Assembly: GCA_002104935.1 (NCBI GenBank)
Contig: MCGT01000018.1
Location: 62,001 to 126,000, forward strand
Reading direction: 5' to 3'
Origin: Hesseltinella vesiculosa
Lineage: Eukaryota; Mucoromycota; Mucoromycetes; Mucorales; Cunninghamellaceae
Length of the DNA stretch: 64,000 bases
The notes under the pieces: model-generated
Seen by the model: only the letters and a program-made list of their open reading frames with translations
Told to the model about the DNA's origin: nothing
Database searches by the model: none
Part shown: piece after piece, positions 11,506-22,694 of the stretch
How positions within the stretch are numbered: position 1 is the first letter of the stretch
Layout of the letters: every line of letters starts with the position of its first letter
Position numbers and translations under genes: made by a program

Positions 11506-12850
11506 ATGGCAACATCAGCAAAAAAGAAGCAATCGACAAGACAAAGAGGTACCAAGTGTTCATTCTAGTACGACCGATACATCCTAACATTCTATTTTTC
11601 TCGCGTTGGTCATGTGTTCCATGGCAATAGCCTTGCCTGCAAGAAAGCGAAAACAAATACTACCCAGCAGCCATGAAGCCAGCGACAGCAGTGAAGCCAG
11701 TAACAGTGACGACGATGATTTCGAGCCCGTACCTGAACAATTTAGAAAGAAGAAAAAAGCGAAACGCGTGCAGATCCAGTCTGACTCGGACAGCGAGAGC
11801 GATATGGCTCCATCTAATCGTAAAGCTAAACGATCTACGAAAAAAGCGATGCCTGAATCCTGCCAGGATTCTTCTGACAATGACCTTGTCGACAGCCCAG
11901 ACAAGACCCAGCTGTCCAAGAAGGAACCGGATGATACAGAGGACGATATCTCGAACAAGGACCCAGACTCGGGTGTGGAAGAAATGGAATTCAAACCAGC
12001 ACTTATCAAAGTGCCAGTGCCAGTTGGCTCTCCATTTGCTGACGCTGTCCACCCAGCCACACTGGAATTCCTGGCACTTCTCAAAGCTAACAACGAAAGA
12101 GAGTTTTATTTGGCACACCAGGTAAAAGACAATGGAATTCCTTGATGAAGCATTGACAGCCGACATTTTTTTTGTAGGATATGTGGAAGGCCGCCAAGCA
12201 AGACTTTATGGATTTCGTCGACACATTTGCCAAGGAGCTACATTCAGTGGATTCCAGCACTCACATTGAACCAAGCAAAAATGCCATGTATAGACTCCAG
12301 TAAGCTACCTCAGTACCTCGGAAAAGGTGGAGAGGGCTGACGGGCCATTTTTTGTACATCCTGCAGTCGCGATCTCCGATTTACCAATGATCGATCTCCT
12401 TACAAAACACGGCTGATGGCCTCGTTCACCACTGCAGGAAAACGATCGCCATTGCCAGGATACCATTTGATCATCGAACCTGGAGGCGAATCCAGGCTGG
12501 CGGCCGGGGTGGTTCTTCCTCCATCACATTTAATGCAGCGGATGCGCCGTGGCATTGTGAGACAGGCTGACTTGCTGCGTGAATCGCTGGCGACGGATAC
12601 CATGAAGGAAATATTTGGCGAGGACAACGTGGGCACCAAGCTCTTGATGGATCGTGACATGCTCAAGGTAGCTCCAAAAGGATACGAAAAGGATCACCCT
12701 GAAATCACCCTCCTGCGCTACAACTCGCTCTGCGTGTCCAAGAGATTCACAGATGAACAGGTGGTTTCGCAAGGCTTCTTGGATGACTTACTGGATGTAG
12801 CCGAAGCGTTCTTGCCATTTGTCACGATCCTGAACGCTTGGATGGTGTGA
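11506..12850 (+). CDS. DUF2461 (TIGR02453) family protein
   Basis: Exons 11506-11548, 11631-12121, 12178-12299 and 12367-12850 give 379 aa. I chose the upstream start (MATSAKKKQSTRQR, spliced to ALPARKRKQ) because it gives a clean GT-AG intron and phase; starts at 11612 or 11621 without that intron are possible. The first ~150 residues are acidic/basic low-complexity sequence with nuclear-type basic clusters. From ~165 on comes the DUF2461 domain: ATLEFLALLKANNEREFY, DMWKAAKQDFMDFVDTFAKEL, LHRDLRFTNDRSPYKTRLMASF, GYHLIIEPGGESRLAAGVVLPP, IVRQADLLRESL and a C-terminal FVTILNAWMV. The domain is widespread in bacteria and fungi; its biochemical role is unknown to me. Confidence 0.85.
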
Positions 12851-13116
12851 AGGATTAAAATAAATAGCAGCCTGCTTGAAAAACATACGGCATGGAGGTT
12901 ACGACGATGCTGGAGCTGATTCAAGGGCGAAATCCAGTCAGCTCAAGTTCCCTTCTTCTACCTCCATAGGTTGCCACTAGCACCTGAATCTTTCGTGTTG
13001 CTAAACTGTATATCAGTGAATGTGACAGTGAACGTGAATACACATCGAGAAAATTGCCGTAAACAGCAGGTTTTGCTCGGAGCAGACGAGAATTGCTGCT
13101 TATTTTCGCCAGACGT

Positions 13117-13993
13117 TTATTTATTGACAGAGGCTGTTTGTTTTCTTCTGCGCCTCCTCCGTCGCTCTTCCTCTTCAAAGTCGGAGCAAGCCTGATGAGG
13201 GGCTGGGTTAGTGTAGCAACACGATCGCGCCTTGGATGAAAAAGAAGTCGCCATGACCATGTATCCCTGACCAAACATAGTATTGGATAGAGTGGAAGAC
13301 CAGACCACATTACCACTGCGTGCTTGAAGGCAGTATACCATTTTAGCGCAACCGACATAGACAACGTCGTGAAGCCATCCCGTCGGTCCATGGCACCGAG
13401 GCTCGCTGAGTGCAACAGGTAAACAGTGTCCTGCCCCAGGACAATCAAACCGCCACACTGTGATGCCTGAGGTCTCCTGGAGGGCCACCACTTTTCCATG
13501 GCTGCAAGCGAAAATGAGAGCATGATCATTCGATTGATCTTCGTAGGAAGGAGGCGCTTCGTTGCGTGCATCCAATAAGCTCGGCGATGTCTCCATCAGC
13601 TCGTGACCATTCCCTGCCACGTTTACTTCGTAATAGCCCACGCCCTATTTTTTTTTACTTCAGAAAGGCGAGTTTTCAATTGTATTTTTTTTTAGTTGCC
13701 TCCATGTGATTGATCCATTTAACGATACCGTTGGTGATGTTGATGCATACCAGTTTTCCGGCGGCGCCTGCCATCACATTTTCCCCTTTAATATAGAGAG
13801 AGATAACGTCGCTACTGTTTCCACAAAAGAAGGATGCAGGAAAGCTGTATTGCCAAAGGCGCGTGCCGTCCCGTTTTGAAAGAGCGCTGATTTTGCCCAG
13901 GGTTGAGCAAATGAGAATCTCACTGGGTCTCGTCGTCGGCATGGGAATGCTGGGCAGTGGTTTTTCTTTGGGAGGAGCTGGTTGAAGCTGCAT
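13117..13993 (-). CDS. PQQ-like beta-propeller repeat protein, copy 1
   Basis: Exons complement(13117-13644, 13700-13993) give 273 aa. It is a clear paralogue of the next gene upstream: shared segments include PSEILICSTLGKISALSKRDG, GKLVCINITNGIVKW, LIFACSHGKVVALQ and VVYVGCAKMVYCLQARSGNVVWSS. These repeated 'G-V-A-L-[DE]-x-G-x-x-W' blocks are PQQ-type propeller blades, too few (~4-5) for a complete catalytic dehydrogenase. The C-terminus ends in a run of Glu then eight Arg residues. An in-frame hydrophobic extension exists upstream (to 14152, FLFLFFFF), but the chosen MQLQP start matches the paralogue's MQQQP. Its single intron starts with GC where the paralogue has GT. Function unknown; a scaffold or sensor role is only a guess. 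Confidence 0.7.
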
Positions 13994-14441
13994 TTCTTTA
14001 TCTTTTATCAAAGGTTTGACAAGGGCCAGTCGACGATCAACCACTTTAAAAAAAAAAAAAAGAAAAAGAAAAACCAGCAAGGAATGAAGCTTAAAGAACA
14101 GGTAAGCAACTGGGCTTTGCATGCTGGTCGGTGTGGCTGCGGTGGGAACCACTTTTGAATGGCTCCTTGAGCTTATTTCTTTTTAGAATTTATGAAATTA
14201 AAAAGCTTTGTTTGGTCATGCAGAAAATAAAAAGGGTCCAATTTCTACAATAATTTGCCGAGCAGCAACAACACGGAAGGAAGGGTAAAATGGGTGCCTC
14301 GATCTGTGCTAAAAAAAAATCGACTAGCTAGTTTTAGGGATCATTGACGTCATTTGTTTATTGCTACAGTGTTTTCCTGATCTAATATTAGCAGAGGGGT
14401 GTTCATGAAAGAGAAGTGGCTTGGGATAATGTCAAAGCCCG

Positions 14442-15299
14442 TCAATGGCGTCGTCGTCGACGGCGTCGTTCTTCTATGTCTACGCAAGCTTGGTGAGGGA
14501 TGGTAGAATTGTCGGTGTAGCAATGGGAGCGTACCTGGGATGCAAAGAGCGTTGCCATGCACATGTACCCATGGCCAGAAATGGCATTGGAAATGGCAGA
14601 TGACCAGAGAACTCCGCCATTGTGAGCCTGAAGGCAGTACACGACTTGCCCGCACCCGACATAGACGACATCGTGAGGCCATTGCATCGTGCCATGATAA
14701 CGAGGTTCCGTGAGTACCGCTGGCATGTGATAGCCGCCGCCTGGACAGTTAAATCGCCACGCCGTTTGACCTGTGTTCGTTTGAAGCGCCAGTACCTTGC
14801 CACGGCTACAGGCAAATATCAGTGAAGGGTCTTGCGCTTGGCCAACGTAGGAAGGAGGCAATTCATTGTGCACTCCCATAGAACTCGAGGAGGCACTGTC
14901 AGCTGGTGCCATCGGGGTGTGATCATTTCCCACCACTCCTACTTCGTGATAGCCCATGCCCTGAAGAAGAAATTGAGCCAGGGTTCAAGCAAACTTTTTT
15001 TTTATTTTTCATCTTACCTCCATGGCATTGGTCCATTTCGTCCTGCCGTTGATTAGATTCAAGCACACAATCTTCCCACCAGCGCCAGCGATCACGTTGT
15101 TTCCTGTGAGGTACAGTGATATCACTTCACTGCTGCCGCCTCCGAGAAACCCAGAAGGGAAGTCTTGCCGCCAAATGCGAGCACCATTACGTTTTGAGAT
15201 GGCATAAATTTTACTATATGTCGAGCAGACCAGGATGTCGCTGGGATTTACTAATGGTGTACTATCTGGAAGCTTGGAAGAAATTGGCTGTTGCTGCAT
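14442..15299 (-). CDS. PQQ-like beta-propeller repeat protein, copy 2
   Basis: Exons complement(14442-14960, 15018-15299) give 266 aa. It is a tandem paralogue of the gene at 13117-13993, in the same orientation, with the intron at the same codon boundary (after NAMEV/NHMEA). Blade-like blocks: DILVCSTYSKIYAISKRNGARIW, GGKIVCLNLINGRTKW, LIFACSRGKVLALQTNTGQTAW and DVVYVGCGQVVYCLQAHNGGVLWSS. It also ends with an Arg-rich tail (ERRRRRRRH). No signal peptide is evident with this start. Most conserved between the copies are the blade motifs; the PSYVGQ/PSYEDQ linker is variable. Function unknown. Confidence 0.7.
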
Positions 15300-16249
15300 A
15301 TTTTTATATATTCATAATTTTTTTTTTTGAGCTGCTTTAAATAATGTAAATTTGGCTGCGGAGGAATTAGTCTCAGAAACCATGATCGACATTCATTGGC
15401 TCTCTGACAATCCTGTGAAATTACAAATAATTATTTTTAACTTACTTCCCAAACCATCCGGCTTCCTGGAACGCACCATGGTTGACTGGCTCTTGACCTT
15501 GGGTTATTCGGCAGTGACATCGTGCTGTCCATCGCTCTTGCTACGAAGCTCAAGTGGTACACAGCTTAGTCATGTCCATGGCTTTTCTTTGCAAGTTTGA
15601 CGCCATTCAGTGGAGGTCGTGATTTTTTCGGCGCACCCACCGAAGGTGATCCAAACACTTGATGGCTCTTCTTGGAATTAAGCAAGACATCACCGCCTGA
15701 GCCAAAGCAATTGCTTGTTTTTTTTTTTGCAACTCCTTTCATGACTTTGTCCCAGGTGATTTGAGCTGCTTTAAAAAGTCCTTGGTGCCATTTTTCTGGA
15801 GGTGTGTGAACATTCTGGACGTTTTGAAATGTGCCAACGTGGAGATCTGTCTTTTTTATTTCATCCCAGGACGGCCTTGGAACAAATGATTTGAGTATAG
15901 GGCTCCAGACACAGGCGTGGGTTGGTGAGAACTGTTCCATTCAAATCACATGAGTTCACCTTTTTTTTCTGTACTGATGTGCCAGTGATGACAGGATTTC
16001 TCTTTGCTCATAGTACAGACATGTGTCCAGCTCTGTTCTTTGACGACAGCGAGCCAATGCGCACGGATCATTTCAGAAAAAAAAGAAAAAAGGGCAATGC
16101 GCCAAAGCACACGCAAGCATGAAATCCAGCCAATCAAGTACCGTGATTCAGGGTTGCTTTTTTTTTTTTCTTTGACCTTATTTTTTTTTTTTCAACTTGT
16201 CTTTCTTTTCCACCTGTCACACTTATTAATCCTCCTCAGCATATTGATC
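15300..16249. other. region with an unassigned minus-strand frame
   Basis: A 124-codon open frame runs on the minus strand from 15940 to 15566 (begins MEQFSPTHACVWS, with Lys/Gly/Ser-rich C-terminal half). I cannot match it to a family. A plausible GT-AG intron on the same strand (about 15417-15448) hints at a transcribed exon between it and the PQQ-like gene, so this may be a small gene or a 5' extension of copy 2. The remainder (15950-16249) is T-rich and holds the promoter of the XPB-like gene. Confidence 0.3.
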
Positions 16250-18258
16250 ATGGTGCTCGGCAAATTGGAGAACACTTCTCCAGAAAAACGTCAGCAACAT
16301 TTGTCCAATCTTCTGTCCTTGGTTCAACAGCGATCTCAAGAACAAAAGCGTCGCAAGCTTGAAAACGATCTACAGGCTGAGATTCCACAGGAAGACGAGA
16401 ACAACAATGACAGCTACTTGAAAACCAAAAACCAAATGCCTAGAATCGCTCCCAAGGCCGTACAAGCTTCTGCCCCTGCCGATTGCCTTCCTCCTTATGA
16501 CTTTAAGAACGATACAAACATGGCCACCTTGCCCTGTGAATTGCGACCTGAAATTGAGCCACGGCCATATCAACTGGAAGCCTTGGCATCTGTCCTTATA
16601 CCTCCTTCCTCTGACGAAAAGGCAGTAGCATCATCGCCTCTCACCATGAAGTCACTATTTCAAGAACGATCGGTGGCACAGTCTGGGATCATTGTGCTGC
16701 CCTGTGGCGCTGGCAAAACGCTGACATCGATTCTTGTGGCCTGCGCCATCCAGCAACCCGTGCTTGTGGTGTGTTCGACCGTCATAGCCGCCATGCAATT
16801 TCAAAAGGAATTCCTGCGCTTCACCAATATCATGGCCTCACGCATGGGCATGTTTGCTGGTAGCAAGAAATGGCCTTTCAACGGCCCCTCTGGCGTCCTG
16901 TTCACCACCTACACTATGCTCATGGACCACCGCAACCGCACCGCCGATAGCAAGCGCATGGCCCAGTTCATTGATAAAACCAACTGGGGCCTGGTGATTT
17001 TTGATGAAGTACACTGTGGTCCAGCCGCAAACTATAGCCGGGCCATGACCAAGATCCATGCCAAAGTGCGACTTGGGCTGACCGCCACCTTGCTGCGTGA
17101 AGACGAAAAAATTGGCGACTTGGAAGTCATTGTCGGGCCAGTGCTTTATCAGGCCAAATGGAAGGAGCTTGCTGAACGTGGCTATATTGCCAAGGTGATC
17201 TGTACCCAAGTCGAAACCGAAATGACGCCTGTGATCCGCCAAGCCTATGAAGACCAGGATGCAAAGGAGCAGGGCGGGCCAGCCTCTAGTGTCCTTGGCG
17301 TGCGTCATCATCTGAAAAGTCTCTTGTGCATTTTGAACCCCAAGAAAATGCAAGTCTGTCAGCGGTTGATTCAGTATCATGAAGCCAAAGGTTAGTCCGT
17401 TAGGGAAAAAAAAACAGGGCTTCATGCAATTTTTCCCTCCATGTAGGTGACAAGGTTCTAGTTTATTGCGATCATATTGACGCTCTCAAGCTGTATGCAC
17501 AAAAGATGAACCGTCCCTTTATCTATGGCGGCACACCAACCACCGAGGCGCAGATGCTCTTGCAGCGATTCCAAATCGACGTTTCTCAAATCATCAAACA
17601 GCAGCAAGCCAGCGATCAGCAACCAACCTGGGCCCAACTGACCCGCCTACGCAAGGAACGCGCCCAGCAAATCGACACCTTGTTTCTGTCCCGCATTGGC
17701 GATACTAGTTTGGATTTGCCTGCCGCCACAGTGCTGATCCAAGTCTCGAGCCATTTTGGCTCACGTCGTCAAGAAGCCCAACGTCTCGGCCGTGTCCTTC
17801 GTGCCAAAAAGCGACATGAAAAGGGCTTTTATTCACGATTCTACACCTTGGTTTCTACCGACACGCACGAAGTCACGTTTTCCGGACGGCGTCGACAGTT
17901 CCTGGAAGAGGAGTGTGGCTATGGTTATCAAATCTGGTGTGTTGGTGATCAACAAACTCCGGAAACCGGCGAGCAGTCTGAAGATTTGGACGACCCCAAG
18001 CACTATGGATGGCAAATCGAGCCCATGCCCAATACCACCACGCCTCTGGACGATGAGATCAAGCTGGACCCTCTGACTTGCCATTTGCAAACCTCAGACC
18101 CTCGACCCTACGACACCACAGACACCCAACAGCAATTGGTGACTGATATCTTGGCTCTGAAGAATATTCAAGTGGAACCTGATTCGGACATGGACGATCT
18201 CCCTTCAGCTTCTACGCCAACCCCTTCTACTCCCAAACGAAAGCGCAATGCTAATTGA
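16250..18258 (+). CDS. XPB-like DNA helicase, short form
   Basis: Exons 16250-17390 and 17447-18258 give 650 aa. Helicase core in order: RPYQ (~105), motif I LPCGAGKT (K156), DEVH box VIFDEVH (252-255), RED motif LTATLLREDEKIGDLE (283-285) typical of XPB, GYIAKVICTQV, VLVYCDHIDALKLYAQKMNRPFIYG, DTSLDLPAATVLIQVSSHFGSRRQEAQRLGRVLRAKK (motifs V-VI) and FYTLVSTDTHE. All catalytic motifs are present. Compared with TFIIH XPB/Ssl2 (780-840 aa) the N-terminal part before RPYQ is only ~100 residues, so most of the damage-recognition and p52-binding region is missing, and there is a Gln-rich insert (~450-480) before motif V. It is either a very diverged XPB or a second paralogue. The TFIIH role is therefore not assumed. 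Confidence 0.85.
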
Positions 18259-18364
18259 TTCCCCGTCTGATTTTTTTTTTTTTTTTTTGCGCCTTTCCCT
18301 CTTTCAACCTCTCTTTCGCTTGATGGTTTCGAAATAAAGGATAAAGTGTATTTAAGTTTCGTGT

Positions 18365-20892
18365 CTAATAGGCTGCACCTAGGCCGTATTTGCGTGGGTC
18401 GGAAGCTGCTTGCACCGTGCCATCTGGCAATCGCTGAACAGCCTGGACAGCAGAGACTGTGTCATTTCTAGTCAACCAGTAAATCTAAGGATACACTGGT
18501 CAGATTCTCTGGTGAAATCTTTGTTTGCTTTACCTTGTGATTGCGCTGCACAAGTTGCTCCGTCAGAGCACGGTCAAAGCCAAGCTCCAAGGAGGCGCGG
18601 TTGGGCATCAGTTGGTGGTGAAGACGAGGAGATTCCACAGCATCATACAGCTCCATTCCAAAGTCGAGGACATTGAGGAGAACCTACGAGTAAAAATAAA
18701 AGGGGGGGGGGAGGCCATCCGGTCAATACACATCGTTGCTCACTTTTTTAAAATCAACGTACATTCAAGCTGGCAGTGGCGATTTGAGAGCCACCCGAGC
18801 CACCAAGGGCCAATTCAAAATGGCCGTCTTGTTCAACAATGACGGGAGTGATCGAAGACAAGGGTCGCTTCCCAGGAGCTACGGAAGGAAGAGAAAAAAT
18901 CAGCATGTGCACCCTGCCATCTGAAATGTCATACCGATATAGTTGTCCGCACTGGGGTATAGGCCAAAATCGTTGGGCACGCCAGGAATCGAGAAATCGT
19001 CCATTTCATCGTTGAGAATGATGCCAGTGACAGGGTCGATCACTCGCGAGCCAAACATCAGATTGACAGTGGAAGTCAATGCCACAGCACCTTCATTGCT
19101 GTCCACCACTGACAAATGCATCGTGCCATGGTTGCTGATATGGTCATATTTAGGATTATAATACAAAGGGTCGTGTGTTTCATTCTATGGGAGCGAAAGC
19201 AAGAATGGGTTACATGCACGCTCTTGTTTTGGCAACGATCTTACGTCGGTCAAGTTGCCTCGGACCTCATCGGCCCAGTCCTTTGAAGCGACTTGTTCAT
19301 AGCGAGCATCCAGGTGAGTAAAGTCAGGGTCACCAAACTCTGTGCGGAACGCATAGCCAAATTTCATGGCCTCGGCCATGCGGTGGATATTCACGCCAAT
19401 CTTCCCGAGGACAGGTAGGTTGTAGCGTTCCAAGAGATTGAGCATGCTGACGAGAACCTGACCACTGGTAGGCGCAGTACAGGTGGTGATCTTGCGACCA
19501 TGGTAATAAGTGTGGACTGTCGGACGGATCAAGGGCTTGTAGCCACGCAGGTCTTCCAATGTCAGGATACCACCGGTTTCTCGCACGCGTTTCACCATCG
19601 CTTCAGCAATAGGGCCCTATACCAGCAATGTCAGTACCATTTACTTGATTTCATTAACAAATTGGTACCTCATAGAAAGCATCAGGACCTTCGGTAGCAA
19701 TGGTTTGTAACGTGACAGCCAGGGCAGGTCGCTTGACGATATCACCTGGACGGACAACGTAGCCATTTGGTGCATACACACTAGCCCATTCTGGCTTCTC
19801 CAAGAGCCATTCCTCATGTTTCTTTGCAATAGAAAAAAAAAGCGTGGGTGACACAAATCTGGCATGTATCTGCTTTTTTTTTACCTTTAGTTTTTCGTGC
19901 AAGTAATCGGGCGTCTTGAAACCCTCTCGAGCAACTTTGATCGCTGGTTCAAAAATCTTTTCCCATGGCAATACACCATGCCTAAAAAAGGGGATCATGC
20001 CATGAGTCTGACTGTCATGGGACCAATCCAAAATTTTTACCTTTTATGAGCCATTTCAAACCCACGGATCTCACCCCTGAGAAAACGAGTGGTCAATGTC
20101 TGTCATTTTTTTTAAACCAGTCTTACGGAACAGCCACGGCCAGACCACCGCGTTGAGCAAGCATAGGGTCGTCCTTGTACATATCTTGGCTTGCTGCTTG
20201 AGGAGCTGTTTCCCGGAAATCAATGAATTCATAGGTACCGTTGGGTGACCGGATCAGCATAAACCCGCCCCTAGAAAGCGAAAAAAAAAAAAAAAAAAAA
20301 GAAAAAAAGGTGTGAGATCACGTCATTGCCCAATTTCTTGACGATTTGTCACCTACCCGCCGATCCCTGACCAAAAAAAAATAAAAAATAAAAAATGAAT
20401 CAGTTAGCTGAATAATCGACTACTCGCAGCTAGTCTTTACCGGTGGCAAAGCTGTTCATCACCCCAATACAGAGCGCCGAGGCAATTGCAGAGTCGACTG
20501 CATTCCCACCTTGTCGCAAGACTAGCATAAAAAAACAGATCAGTTGCTGTATCAAAAAGGGTCAAAAAGGGTACGTTACTTTCAACGCCAACGGTAGAGC
20601 ATTCTTTCGTTTCCACAGCAACAGCGCCATGTTTCCCGGTGGCCGTTTCACCTTTAAACCCAAAGGGGCCCGAAGAATCTGTCCATTGTTGTTTCGTAGT
20701 CTTGGCCCAAGAGGGTGGGTCCACAGTCAGCAGTGCAGCCAAGCAACCCAACGCAATGAGAGAGAGACATCCGATCCATCGTTTTTTTGGTTCATTGAAT
20801 CTCGATCGTCGTTGTTGCTGTGAATAGCGATCACGCCGCTCTCCCATGGGCGATTCTACTTTTTCCAGATCTACAATGGCATCATAAGACAT
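18365..20892 (-). CDS. GGT1: gamma-glutamyltransferase (type II membrane glutathione hydrolase)
   Basis: Twelve exons: complement(18365-18484, 18534-18683, 18763-18878, 18935-19184, 19245-19616, 19669-19821, 19885-19981, 20041-20076, 20127-20270, 20357-20366, 20441-20521, 20580-20892), 613 aa. It removes the gamma-glutamyl group from glutathione and conjugates. A cytosolic N-terminus is followed by one membrane anchor (WIGCLSLIALGCLAALL, ~39-55). Family blocks: LRQGGNAVDSAIASALCIGVMNSFATGIGGGGFMLIR, RETAP, GEIRGFE, FEPAIKVAREGF, GPIAEAMV, the autoprocessing/catalytic threonine in HGTMHLSVVD (T423), GSRVIDPVTGIILNDEMDDFS and GGSGGSQI. The precursor should cleave before T423 into two subunits, lumenal or external. 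The GIGG part of the glycine loop is encoded by a 10-nt exon (see findings). Confidence 0.94.
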
Positions 20893-22694
20893 GTCTGAAG
20901 AGAAAAATAATAATATTACAAAGAAAAAAGAAAAAAGAAAAAAAAGCGCTGCCGATTAAAAAGGAACATTTTTCACCATGCCCGAGATGGCGGCCTACTC
21001 GGAAACCTCGAGAGAATGAACAGTTTGTTACAAGTAAGATTTTCCGCTTGATGTCATTGACTATCTTCACACGGGTTGAAGTCCTCATCCTTTCCGGAAG
21101 TTCTGGCATCCATTGCCTAGCCTTTGCGAGTCCACGGCTTTATGCGCAGCATTTGCCTGCTGTAGCTCAGTTTTGCATAAATACCGCCTTCCGCATTTTT
21201 CCGCCTGCATCGCTTCCACGCCCAAAAAAAAAAAAAAAAAAAGATGAAGGCAGCCCATTCATTTTGTTTGAAAAAGTAGGGTTGAGTAATGAAGCTACTC
21301 AAGCTATCCTCCTCTGACGAAGTGAGGCACTACGTCATATCTGTTCAACCTCATTGGACAAAAAAACTTTCGGTGTTTTTATTCATTTTGCTCTCCCAGA
21401 CAATTTGCTCTTGATTAAGAGCCCTAGAAACCTGGCCCCAGCAACCCGGTAGTGATGTGAAGGATCGTGAATGCGGTCGGGTAGGCGAGCATCGACTTTC
21501 TTTGTCTTTGGTGAGGAGGCTGCCATGACGATTGGAAGAGCATTTTTTTTCTCATTTTTGATACAAGTTGAGCTGGGGAAATGGAGTTGCCAAATCGATA
21601 CAGATGAATCGTTTGCTGGGGGACTACCGCCAATCGATTTGATTTTTTCAGAACCTTGATAGTTTACAATTTAATACCTCCATAACCAGTTCGCTGCGGA
21701 TTCATTTGCGGAAAACCGCAGTAGAGCAGCGTCCTATTTTCCAAAATGGCCGGAACAACCCCAGGATGATTTGGCAAAAAAAAAAAAAAAAAAAAAAGAA
21801 TCATCGAAAATCGACCCCCCTTAAAATTTGCATACGAGTACCATTTGATGAAATAGGATCATTGACGATAAAAGAATGCGTTTCTGATCAGCTAGAGGCA
21901 CAGCAGCTGCCAGTTTGACAGCTGGCCAGGGGTGCTGCACTTGTGAAATGCCATCACACCAGCATTTATCCCCTCCATCCGATTTACCCCAAATTTTGAA
22001 CACATGCATACCGATAAAAGGACCTAGTTAAAACTTTAGCTCATTTAGGCGGCATGGGCTGATTGATCATAGCGTTACCAGTTGGTGAGGGACAGCTTCA
22101 TGGCACGGGAATCCACGGGACAGCGGGGTTGTCATATTTGGCTGTGAACAATTTTTTAGCGAGGGAATCGGACGATCTTGACCAAGCGACTTGATTTTTT
22201 TCACTGTCATGCCTTAAGATTTGAGTGCACCCAGCAAAATTTCACATGGACTCATTCGCTTTAAAGCGCTGTAGAATACTACCATTTAATTCACGCTTGC
22301 TATGGATCCCGCAGGCCATTTGGGCCAAAAAATCATGGGAATCCTCTGGGAATCAACAAACGTTTAACCTCCCCCAGATTACTTCAGCCTTAGGGGCAGT
22401 TTCAAGTCAACAATCACAGGCTCTTGCCTTACTGTAGCGAAGGATGAGAGGGGCAGCGAGCATCACCAACCACCCCCAGCAGCAAGACCCCTCAACAGGC
22501 ACAAAAAAAACATCAATGCCGTGGCAGGCTAGTCAAATTGACAGCTGCAAGTTAATTCTCAAGAAATCAGGCACTCTCTACCGATCAGTTTTTTTTATAT
22601 TTTATTTAAAAGGAGTATATCATAATGATTCAACACATCAGCTAAACATACAGCTGATATGGCCAAGGCATTTGAATCCAGTTTTGCGACTGGA
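20893..22694. other. 1.8-kb gene-free region
   Basis: No convincing gene. Only short frames without family similarity or splice structure occur on either strand. It contains several A/T homopolymers (21223-21242, 21775-21797). The left end carries the GGT1 promoter. The remainder is moderate-GC unique-looking sequence and could hold decayed elements or a non-coding RNA that I cannot recognise. Confidence 0.4.

Noticed and set aside
11606..11630. Start of the DUF2461 gene at 11612 or 11621
   Set aside because: A clean upstream exon (ATG at 11506, GT-AG intron, correct phase) gives a better N-terminus; kept only as an alternative.
16838..17425. 195-codon minus-strand frame
   Set aside because: Antisense to the XPB-like helicase core; composition mirrors the coding strand.
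20830..22450. Several 60-165-codon frames
   Set aside because: No codon consistency, family resemblance or compatible splice sites; length is expected by chance in this composition.
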